Part shown: piece after piece, positions 10,801 through 19,050 of the stretch
Layout of the letters: each line of letters begins with the position of its first letter
How positions within the stretch are numbered: the first letter of the stretch is position 1
Assembly: GCA_004335635.1 (NCBI GenBank)
Contig: QAXH01005269.1
Coordinates: 261-19,310 of the forward strand
Length of the DNA: 19,050 nucleotides
Source: Chloromonas sp. AAM2
Lineage: Eukaryota > Chlorophyta > Chlorophyceae > Chlamydomonadales > Chlamydomonadaceae
Direction of reading: 5' to 3'
Position numbers and translations under genes: made by a program
Notes under the pieces: model-generated
Databases searched by the model: none
Told to the model about the DNA's origin: nothing
The model's input: only the letters and a program-made list of their open reading frames with translations

Positions 10801-11795
10801 GTGCCAGCGCTCCCCACGACCGATGCCTCCGTGAGGCCGGGGATCAGTAGGAGGCGCACTGCAGCTGGGCCAACCCGCTTGAACACCTACAGCATGATGA
10901 TGACTGCGCACCATACTAACACGAGGGTGCACACAACAGATCGGCCACCAGGCTGCTGTGGCAGCAAGCGCCTGTGGATCACCTGCACACCAACTAGCAT
11001 GAGCACAAATGAACAGCGGACGAGTGATGAAGGTGACGCGCCACCATAGTCACATGACTGCCTGTACCTCAAGCTTACCTTGATATCTAGTTCAAGGTCA
11101 GATCGTAAAAAGATGGTAGCCAAGGCCACAGTGCGCAGCACACTGCTCCACGAAGGTGGCAGCCCAGACACAGCGCCAGGGCAGGCGTTCCTCAGTACAA
11201 GACCTATTAAAAGCATGCCCAGGAGGGCAGGGAGCCGTGCCTGCATGAAGTGCAAGTGGGGACGTTCATACACGGCATGATTGTATGAGAGTACGAAAAT
11301 GAGCAAACAGGCACAGGGCGTGTCTACTTGCAACTCCTTGCTTTAGACGCATCCCTTACCACACCAAAGAACCAGCCTGCCCCTTGTGCACCCGCCCAGA
11401 TGAGCATAGTAGACCTGCATGGTAGCAGGTACGGTCCCAATATCAAGGCACCACCTTGACCACGAATCATGCAAAAGCATCGCCTAGGCGTCGGCCCGTG
11501 TGAAGGATTTTGCCTGATGCTGGTCAAAGCTGGAATGGCTGGCCACGGTAGTGACGCATGGCACGCACCAAGCAGGCCCGCCATTGTAGAAGGGCTCTCC
11601 AATCAAGACATACAGGGCTGCGGAAGGGCTGGGCGCATGCGGAGCGCGTCACGACGTTCGCTCGTGGTCTCTTGTTAGCAAGAAAGACCAGCGTCTGGTC
11701 ACTAGCGTCTTACCACTGTAAGTCAGCCCAATCAACAGACACGAGCTCACAAAGCGGAAGATGAGCACTGCGAGACACAGCCGGGTCGGAGCCAT
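7841..11795 (-). CDS. SLC9B: SLC9B/NHA-type cation/proton antiporter, CPA2 family (thirteen exons, apparent frameshift)
   Basis: This is a polytopic membrane protein that exchanges Na+ or Li+ for protons across the plasma membrane or an organelle membrane. Exons on the minus strand: 11795-11714, 11617-11569, 11414-11360, 11240-11079, 10886-10737, 10622-10561, 10425-10382, 10246-10166, 9982-9868, 9675-9590, 9309-9174, 8953-8799 and 8323-7841; about 552 residues. Landmarks are ARLPALLGMLLIGLVLRN, SWSSVLRTVALATIFLR, LPVLWGFTLGFVLKA, IAAASFDDM (the paired Asp ion-binding motif of the family), QPRLFGIIG, and VAVAWIPKATVQAALG with the conserved Lys. The Glu in LTEAS and the Arg in LVVRAP also fit family positions. 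Exon 5 has one base too many near 10796-10798: the frame that gives LTEASVVGSAGTA does not give LPVLWGF. The exon 10-11 join is about four residues short against animal homologues, so a microexon may be missing. The hydrophilic tail after the last helix is about 115 residues. Start Met 11795 has an in-frame stop about 50 nt upstream. Whether the gene is functional depends on the frameshift. Confidence 0.88.
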
Positions 11796-11870
11796 CAATG
11801 GATCGGCCAGCGTGCACCGATTTCGTGAATCAAGTCACCTGACAGTTTTGCTTTGGTCCTCTGCACGATG

Positions 11871-11944
11871 CTCGCGCCATTGATGAAGCCATTGCGCCAC
11901 CGCATCGCCAACGAGCGAGTCGGAAGCTTCGTCAATGGCGCGAG
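11871..11944. repeat. 19-bp inverted repeat with 36-nt loop
   Basis: Left arm 11871-11889 (CTCGCGCCATTGATGAAGC) pairs with right arm 11926-11944. The only DNA mismatch becomes a U-G wobble in plus-strand RNA. It lies about 75 bp upstream of the SLC9B start codon. Confidence 0.9.
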
Positions 11945-12092
11945 TTCAAAGGTGAACGTAGCACAGACGAAGATGGGCTTGGGTACGCAAGCGTCGCTGT
12001 CCTACATTGCTGGTCCGCCTACTGTGCGACTGAACTGAAGCACGTGTGGTGACTGACAGATTGCGGCTTCTGAAACTGTGTCCAAAGCATCA

Positions 12093-12215
12093 TGATCCCT
12101 TGAGCCCGATTGATCCCTTGAGCGCTGAGTGAGATTGATCCCTTGATCCCGTGACAGCGTTGAGTGAGATTGCGCTACATTGGGTAGGTGATACTGGGTG
12201 GGTGATACTGCGCTA
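12093..12215. repeat. Cluster of diverged short direct repeats
   Basis: TGATCCCTTGAGC occurs at 12093 and 12111, with a close copy at 12136. AGCG(C/T)TGAGTGAGATTG occurs at 12121 and 12156. GGTGATACTG and GCGCTACA are each present twice further right. Confidence 0.8.
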
Positions 12216-12289
12216 CAGATGGCTCGAGTCCCTTGTAAGGAGTCCATTGGTCTACATTCACGCGGGCCCTGTATGTGGGGGAGAAAACC

Positions 12290-12774
12290 CTAAGCCTTAC
12301 AATTGCCAGGTGGGAAGCGACGCTCAAGCAAGCATGTTTGCTGTCTGTTTGAAAGCAAGGGTCTACCAATGTCATACTTGATACCAACCACTTCTGTCAT
12401 GTCTGTGTCGAGCAAAAAGTTTGGCGGGGCGAGGTCCAGTTGTATTACCATGTCAAGGGGCACCTCCATGGTCTCATTAGAACCAAAAGATAAAAACAAC
12501 ATAGGTTTAGAGCGTTCTCATTTGGGCATGGCAAGACACAACTGTCCTTGTGGAGATATCGTTCCGAGTGGTATATAACCCACTTAACATGGCTTTGATA
12601 ATCGCCCCGCACGGTCAGCTTGCCCTTTACTAGGAGAACATTTTTGCAGTTTGCGAAAGTAGTTGATATTTGCGTTGAACGTGCTTCCTGGTGTGCACAC
12701 CCTCCTTGTAATAAAAAACCGAGCCCAGGAACACGAAAACTTAAGAGCGTGTCCCCAGCATGCACAATTGTCAT
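12290..12774 (-). other. Unrecognised AT-richer stretch with two offset open frames
   Basis: On the minus strand one open frame covers 12774-12445 and a second, shifted frame covers 12502-12290. The second includes the segment DTDMTEVVGIKYDIG. Base use is visibly richer in A and T than in the flanking genes. Together they could be one broken gene or insert, or simply a long 3' UTR of eIF3h. The plus strand is also open over 12303-12578, which weakens any coding claim. I do not recognise a family. Confidence 0.25.
12297..12301 (-). terminator. Possible TGTAA polyadenylation signal downstream of eIF3h
   Basis: TTACA on the plus strand reads TGTAA on the minus strand, about 600 nt after the eIF3h stop. 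I saw no nearer copy. If it is used, the eIF3h 3' UTR spans the unexplained region 12.3-12.9 kb. A pentamer occurs often by chance, so confidence is low. Confidence 0.3.
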
Positions 12775-12904
12775 GTCTGACGAAAACCATATAACATAGC
12801 GCTGTTATCAGCACTGGAAGCAGGCTATAGCTGAACTGCTTGAGAACGACATGGTTTAGGAAAGTTGCTGGCTAAAATGGCACCAGCAGAGGTTTTCAAG
12901 GAGT

Positions 12905-15412
12905 TCAGAGTGTGGCCTTCTGCAGCGACTCCATCACATACATCTTCTCCAGCGTCTGCGTTGATGCAGCATTGAGCTGATCGCAGTAAGTGACCATCTG
13001 GCTGGTGACCAGGTAGTGGTCCAGCAGGGATGGCTCGAGGATGGGCTTAAACTGGGCGGGGTCCTCTTCAGGCAGCAGCTCCTCGCCTACACAGTTGAGT
13101 ACATTGGCAAAGAGTACATTGGGCACTAGAGCTCGGGCCAGCTCAAGACACTTGCCAACGTGTTCTGTGTGTTCAGAAAACCCCCTTACAGCAGACGCCG
13201 GGCAATAAAAGCTGACATGAAGGCAAGAAAGGGACATGCAGGGCGCGTTTTCAAGAAGGCCAACGTTTGTGCCATGCAGTTCCTGCCTTTGGTGAACATT
13301 CCCACCAATTACACCAGCTCTCATGGCATAACCAGAAATCCGCCACACAATCAGAAGCCTCCCACAGCATGACCTTCCAACGAACACTACCCAGCCATAC
13401 AGCAGCATTCTTGTGCACCTTCGCATCATCAACACACCTGCGACACGCCTGGCTTGGTTCTCAGCCCTGCGCTTCTGCAACCATGCCGCCAGCTGTTGCG
13501 CCTGGCGTGCGACGTTCTTGTGGTACATGGTCACCTGGCAGCGGCGCAGGGCGGGACGACCAGGGTTTGCAAGGCAATTGGTGTGCAGTCCGCATTCCTG
13601 AGCTCGCTATCCAGCTGCCTTGCTATCCCTGTTGCTGATTATGTCGGCTAAACCTGACATGGCTATTGCAGCGGACGGATATGCCTGCATTTGCACAGGC
13701 AACGCTGCATGACTGGTCCAGCTCCCTCGCGCCCACAGCTGACATTGTCTGACTGGACTATCGATATAAACCCTCTACTGGACTGGACAAGGCAATTCAT
13801 GACTGGCCATCCCAGCCTGCCGCCTAACAGGGTGATCAGCCTGCCAGATGTGCGAAGCAGAGCCGCCCAGTCCTCACCTTTTGCTGCTCGTTAATGAGGT
13901 CATCCATGCAGTTGATGACTGACTGGATGTTCTTCTCCATGAAGGGCTGGCATGAGAGCGTGAGCCTGTCACAGTCGCTGGCAGTGGCGGCCAGGTCGGG
14001 CTGGAGCTCGGCAATCATGGCCTGGGTCAAGGCGGAGTTAGTGACCTGCATACCCAGGATGACAGGAAGCAAAGTCAAGGGTGTGCCGCTTGCGCGCATG
14101 GGACAAACTGTGCCAGGCAGGCATGAGTATGCCTGTGGGCAAGTATGCAAGCCAGCAGTGTTATTGCATGTTGCACACTGAAGCAAGTTGCTCAACGAGG
14201 CAACTGTCAAGGTCAGGCACGCAACCGCTGTCCAGCCGTGCTTGGATTACATGTCTCCAAGGCACACACAAAACAAGGGAGTAGGTAGCTCCGCATTGGG
14301 CTGGAGAGTAGCTCCTGATTGGGCATCCTATCCACCAGGGTAATATCAGAATGATTTGAGATGATCGCCTGCATGCCTGTTGCACTCACACAGCATGTGT
14401 GGCCCAGCTGCATGCTTGAGGCTGTGCTGCACATGCGTGCTCCCCAAACAGCCCGCTTGACAGCTCACCCAACTTCACAGATTTCAATCATACCTTGATG
14501 GGAACGTCGACAAAGACGTCCTTCCATGTGACACCAGCTTCTCTCAACTCTTTTGCAGAAACCTTTTCCGCCTTGAACAGGTCCACAAAGGTATCACGCA
14601 CACGGATGGCACACAGGGCCAGTGTGCCACGCTGGGAGCGTTGAGGGTCGTAGATGATGCAGACACACTTTTTAATGTTTTCATGGTAGTTAACGAAGGT
14701 TTCAATCAGCTCTGATGTCTGATAGGTGCCCATGGTAGCGGACTGGTACCTGAAAGAAGCAACGCATGATCGCAAGGCTGACGTCTGAACCCAGGTGACA
14801 AGATGAATGCTGAGGTGAAGAATCACAGAGCTGCCCTGCTGCCGGCAAGGCTAGTTTGATATGCAAAGGACAATATGATGGTTGTGTGTGTATAAGGCAT
14901 GCGAATGTTGCGCCTCAAGTCCTTGACCGCGCTGTGAGGGACTGATTATGTGCATTTATGTGTGAAGGGCATGGGGGCTTCTCACCAGCCAACAGTGTTG
15001 TTATCGACATTGACCTCTCTCAAACAGCGCATCATGTCTAGCTGATAACTGGCTCCAACACTCTCGTCCTCTCCCTCATCTGCTCCAACACTGGCCTGCA
15101 GGGCAGGAGTGGGCACAGCGATCTAGCCACGTGCGGCGGCCGACCAGCCCGCCCTCTTTACAAAGAGGCTAGGTATGGTATGGAGGCTGTCCAAATGCCA
15201 TGCATGAGCGTTGCAAAGCTGAGCACACCCACAGGAAAGGGAAAGCAGTCGGTGACTTCCAGCGTTTGCCCGACGTCCAGTCCCAGCAGCTGCCCTGTCA
15301 CTAGCTGCGGCAACGCCTCGTTACAGTGCTGTAAGATCTTCATGATAACCTGGCCATCTAAGAGCACAGATTTGACAAGCTCCTTCACAGCGACTTTGGG
15401 TTCTGCAGCCAT
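12905..15412 (-). CDS. EIF3H: Eukaryotic translation initiation factor 3 subunit h (six exons)
   Basis: This MPN-domain subunit of the eIF3 complex helps assemble and keep initiation complexes on mRNA; in plants it supports reinitiation after upstream ORFs. Exons on the minus strand: 15412-15233, 15095-14986, 14749-14494, 14045-13878, 13534-13438 and 13086-12905. They total 993 nt and give 330 residues, against about 337 in plants. Features in order: MPN start with VIMKILQHC, then TGQLLGLDVGQTLEVTDCFP, YQLDMMRCLREVNVDNNTVG, KKCVCIIYDPQRSQRG, the C-terminal NCMDDLINEQQK, AWLQKRRAENQARR, LLPEEDP and a TGA stop. The MPN lacks the JAMM metalloprotease signature, as expected for eIF3h. All introns are GT-AG and the phases agree. 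The start is the first Met before the conserved MPN strand. The gene is head-to-head with the TM9SF gene. No anomaly was seen. Confidence 0.96.
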
Positions 15413-15710
15413 CGTGGAGATGGAGCTTGGCCCTGGCTAACAGTGTATTTAACCTCTGGTACGAGCGCTTGTGATCGCCTCAGGATGCTGGCCTAGCGAG
15501 AGGGCCGGGTGGCATTTGTAACGGGTGACACGTTTTTATCGAGCCTTTTCCATTGCACATTTGCACTCTCGCAGCAAGTGGGGCCTTACCTGCTTGTTAC
15601 ATGCCCAGCCGATAACCCCACAGGCCTCAGGTGACCAGCCAGGCATGAGGATCCAGCGGAGACTTAACCAATAGGTTTCCAAACTCGACGGACGCTGGAC
15701 CAAATCAAAA
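15413..15710. promoter_or_regulatory. Divergent promoter region between eIF3h and TM9SF
   Basis: Only 298 bp separate the eIF3h and TM9SF start codons. A TTAAATA-like element for the minus gene lies near 15447-15454 (plus-strand text gtatttaa), about 35-40 bp from the eIF3h ATG. No clear TATA box was found for TM9SF. Both 5' UTRs must lie in this interval unless they have upstream introns. The promoter role is inferred from layout. Confidence 0.55.
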
Positions 15711-18700
15711 ATGCAAGCACGGTTGTTGCGGAGGACGTGGGCGCGCTTCCCGCTTCTTGCCTTGGTTATTTGGCACTTGACAGCCAGCCATGCAGTGCAA
15801 GCAGCAGGGCCAACAACTTATAAGACTGGCGATGCCGTGCCACTCACAGCCAACAAAGTCGGCCCATACCACAATCCAACAGAGACATACCAGTTCTACA
15901 ACCTTCCCTTCTGCCTGCCTGAAGGAGGAAAAGAGTACAAGCTTTTAGATCTCGGAGAGGTGGGCCACGAAGCACTTGCTCAGAGCGGACCTGCCAGCAC
16001 GCATGAGTTCCACTGGCACATTGCAGGTTCAAAGGGATTTTATGATGCGAACGCTTATTGCTACGTCAGCTACCTCGAGCGCAGTTATCGGTCGATGAAC
16101 GCAGGTCCTTGAGGGTGACCGTGAGGTCTCAACTCCTTATAAGATCGAGTTCCGCAAGGATGTGGAGAACAAAGTGCTGTGCAAGAAGAAGCTGGGCAGC
16201 AAGGAGCTTGACGCATTCCGAACAGCGGTCAAAAATGATTACTACTTTCAAGTACGTCACATTCAAGTGCATCCCAGCCATGCAGGTTCTTCTACAGACG
16301 GCAGAATTCACAGCACAGTATATTATTTCGTGATGTTGACTTACCAGGTGTATGCTCCATCACGCCGGGCCATGTTGTGCCACGTGAGAGGATCCACAGG
16401 GTACCAGCAAATGCGCCTGCGTGCATATTGTTTGTCACGGCCACATGCTGTACTCATCTCAATCCAGGCGACTACCTGGCTATGGTCAGCTGATTGTCTG
16501 GACTCTGGATGCGTGTAGGCCAATCAGGAAACAAACGGTGTACTCCATACTTGCATGCAGATGTTCGTGGACAGCCTGCCAGTCTACGGCTTCATTGGAA
16601 AAGTGGAGAAGATTCTTAGGACCAAGGAGCTTCGCTTCTTCCTCTTCACACACTTTCACTTTGACATTCACTGGAATGAGGACAACATCATCGAGATCAA
16701 CGTGTCCAGTGACCCGGCCCGCACAGTGGACATCACCACGGTGGATGAGACAACGGTTGAGTTCAGTTACTCGGTCAAATGGAAGCACACCACCATTAAC
16801 TATGCTCACCGCATGGACCGTTACTCCAAGTACTCCTTCTTGCCACAGCATTTGGAGGTGGGTGCAAACAGCAAGCTACTTGTGGGAGGCAGCTGCAGAC
16901 AATGTCAAATCATTTCTGGGCAATTTAGAGGCACCTTGCGTGACGTACATGTTGCACTCAAATGGCTAGCAAAGTCTGCATAGCCTACGTGTCCGTGCCT
17001 GGTCGGGGACATCCTGCACTTGTCGTCCGCTTGTGCTGCAGATTCATTGGTTCTCAATCATCAACTCGTGTGTGACGGTGGTGCTCTTGACGGGCTTCCT
17101 GGCCACCATCTTGCTCCGTGTGCTCAAAAACGACTTTCTCAAGTACACCAAGGACGACGAGATGGGAGAGGACAACGATGAGACAGGGTGGAAGTACCTG
17201 CATGGGGACGTGTTCCGCATCCCCAGCCACACCAACCTGCTGGCGGCCATGATGGGCGTCGGCACGCAGATGCTGGCGGTGGTGATGGTCATCTTCATCC
17301 TGTCGCTGGTGGGCGTGTTCTACCCGTACAACCGCGGTGCACTGCTGAGTGCATGTGTGGTGCTGTATGCTCTCACAGCAGGCATTGCAGGTGAGGACGC
17401 AGTCCAAAAGGCGAGCTGTGTCACCTGCCGTGCATAATGTTTACACCTTCACATTTCTGTTCATCCTCTAGGGCTCATCATCTAGGGCCGACAACTTGTC
17501 ACTGGAACGGACAAGGCCCAGAATTCGATAATCATTCAAAGAGCAGAGCAGTGCACATTCTCAGCTGTCAGGCAATTGCAGCTGAGCCTCCATTGCTTTC
17601 ACACTGCGCATGTTGTACTCCCTTGCCGTACATGAGCATGTAATGCTTCTGCTATGGCCTGTATTGAGCCTGGCCACCCTCTGGCCACAGGCTATGTGGG
17701 CGGTACGTATTACAAGATGCTGGGCGGCACCAACTGGGTGGCAAACGTGCTACTGTGCGCGGGTCTCTTCTGCGGTCCTGTGCTGGTCGTGTTTGCCTAC
17801 CTCAACACAGTAGCCATCTTCTACAGGGTAAGGCAACGGGACAGTGATGGACAGAGCTGCTGGAGGGCTGAGCAGGCTCAGTATGACCGGTGCACGCCAG
17901 CTAAGCAACTGCAAGGTTGAGCGCCTTGGTGACGTTTAGTGGAACTAGCCATTCTGATGGCTGGCCCAGAAGGCTGCCGTGTTGTTAGTTGGCCCGGGGC
18001 TTTCTTTGTGTGTCATTGTACATGGCATACTCCCTCGCGTCACTGACTGCAGTCCACTGCGGCTCTGCCCTTTGGCACCATTGTCATCATCATCGTGATC
18101 TGGGCGATCATCACATTCCCACTCACGGTGCTGGGAGGCATTGCAGCCAAGAACTCCAAGGCAGAGCTGCACGCCCCATGCAGGTCAGTCACAGCAAACA
18201 GGTTCAACTTGTAGCACACAACTGAGCTTGCTGGGTTTGCGTGCGCAAGGCATAGTCGGCCCACGGTCTTGCTGCCGCAACGCCTGAATGTATTTGGCCC
18301 TGGCCATGTAAAGTAATTCTTTCTACGCACACTACGCACTTATCACTGGTTGCCTCGGCATATGAAAGTGTATGACTTGCTGCCCATGTTGAGCTGTTAA
18401 TGCCCTACCCTGCATTCTGCCGTCTATGATCTTGTCATCACATCTTCCAGTCATTTGTGTATCCCTCTCAGCCTAGCCTGTCGTCTGCCTGCAGGACCAC
18501 TAAGCTCCCACGCGAGGTGCCCCCTCTGCCCTGGTACCGCACCACCATCCCACAGATGCTCATGGCAGGGTTCCTGCCTTTCTCTGCCATCTACATCGAG
18601 CTCTACTACATCTTCGCATCTATCTGGGGCCACAAGGTAAGCGGCAAAGGGCATGAGCACCAGGAACAGTAGTTATAACAGTTTTTCTTGCAGGTTGCAG

Positions 18701-18960
18701 TAAAGAGCTTGTTGCACATGCCATGTGCTTCCCAGTTCACCTGGCATGGTAAGGCTTCTGCCTTGACCTGCCCGGCTTGCAGCTGGATTGCCTTCGGGCA
18801 AGGTAATATCAAAAGCCATGCTAATTCACCGTCTGTGGTGCTGCCTGCAGGTCTACACCATCTACTCAATTCTATTCATCGTGTTCATCATTCTGTTGAT
18901 CGTCACCGCCTTCATCACAGTTGCGCTCACCTATTTCCAGCTGGCAGTCGAAGATCACAG
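15711..18960 (+). CDS. TM9SF: TM9SF / endomembrane protein 70 family protein, 3' end outside window
   Basis: Nine-helix Golgi/endosome proteins of this family (plant TMN) take part in membrane protein sorting. Exons are 15711-15959, 16105-16251, 16561-16857, 17042-17390, 17691-17827, 18053-18183, 18495-18636 and 18851-18960, giving 520 complete codons of roughly 590 expected. A basic and hydrophobic signal peptide (about residues 1-30) precedes the lumenal domain with [20 protein letters not shown] and TPYKIEF. Exon 4 opens with [19 protein letters not shown] (TM1) and holds TM2-3 including [12 protein letters not shown]. Exon 5 holds TM4, exon 6 TM5 (STAALPFGT), exon 7 TM6 ([28 protein letters not shown]), and exon 8 TM7 up to FQLAVEDHR, where the family continues with Trp-rich residues. 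TM8-9 and the C-terminal retrieval signal lie beyond the window. All introns are GT-AG and the phases agree. The donor after exon 8 is the first unit of a 14-bp minisatellite. The start is the first Met of a clear signal peptide. Confidence 0.95.
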
Positions 18961-19050
18961 GTGTGCAGCATGGAGTGTGCAGCATGGAGTGTGCAGCATG
19001 GAGTGTGCAGCATGGAGTGTGCAGCATGGAGTGTGCAGCATGGAGTGTGC
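18961..19050 (+). repeat. 14-bp minisatellite at TM9SF splice donor
   Basis: Perfect tandem copies of GTGTGCAGCATGGA fill the last 90 bases of the window (6.4 units) and run off the edge. The array begins at the first intron base after exon 8, so its first GT is the expected donor and every unit repeats the donor-like GTGTGC. Confidence 0.97.

Larger units (their letters stand above)
11796..12904. other. Intergenic region between SLC9B and eIF3h (tandem, both minus)
   Basis: It should contain the SLC9B promoter and 5' UTR on the right of 11795 and the eIF3h 3' UTR left of 12905. It holds an inverted repeat (11871-11944), a cluster of diverged short direct repeats (12093-12215) and an AT-richer stretch (about 12300-12800) with several open frames but no recognised protein. 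Confidence 0.5.

Noticed and set aside
11415..11568. Reading straight through between SLC9B exons 2 and 3
   Set aside because: The read-through frame gives no family-like sequence, while splicing 11569 to 11414 keeps phase and gives GGPAWSTMLIWAGAQGAG, which fits the family N-terminus.
11853..12038. Plus-strand open frame starting near the inverted repeat
   Set aside because: It is short, spans the hairpin and has no recognisable protein content.
16421..16969. Plus-strand open frame of 182 codons within TM9SF
   Set aside because: It is the wrong frame over exon 3; the frame starting at 16561 carries the family sequence.

Overview
The window is nuclear DNA of a eukaryote, most likely a green alga (Chlorophyta). 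All five recognisable genes are cut by many short GT-AG introns with TGCAG-like acceptors, and a TGTAA motif, the usual chlorophyte polyadenylation signal, follows the dynein light chain gene. The eIF3h, TM9SF and RAB3GAP2 proteins look plant-like, yet a roadblock/LC7 dynein light chain is present, which flowering plants lack. No prokaryotic operon, tRNA, rRNA, CRISPR array or intact transposon was seen. Gene identities and exon joins come from reading conserved motifs and splice phases by eye; no search was run.

Layout, left to right. (1) 712-5324, minus: RAB3GAP2-type Rab3GAP regulatory subunit, seven exons. (2) 5722-6617, plus: roadblock/LC7 dynein light chain, six exons, head-to-head with gene 1 across about 400 bp. 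(3) 7841-11795, minus: SLC9B/NHA-type cation/proton antiporter of the CPA2 group, thirteen exons, with an apparent one-base frameshift in exon 5. It converges on gene 2 across 1.2 kb. (4) 12905-15412, minus: translation initiation factor eIF3 subunit h, six exons. (5) 15711 to beyond the right edge, plus: TM9SF/endomembrane protein 70 family member, eight exons visible, head-to-head with eIF3h across 298 bp.

The genes do not form a pathway. RAB3GAP2 and TM9SF both belong to endomembrane traffic, LC7 to dynein motors, SLC9B to ion and pH balance and eIF3h to translation. Their closeness looks like ordinary compact algal gene packing with two divergent promoters.

Most of the unusual material lies in the repeats and junctions: a 14-bp minisatellite that begins exactly at a TM9SF splice donor, a telomere-like tract inside the last RAB3GAP2 coding exon, an LC7 start codon that is the last codon of its exon before a stop-free 81-nt intron, a 19-bp inverted repeat upstream of SLC9B, and an unexplained stretch at 12.3-12.8 kb. 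No new biological system could be supported.
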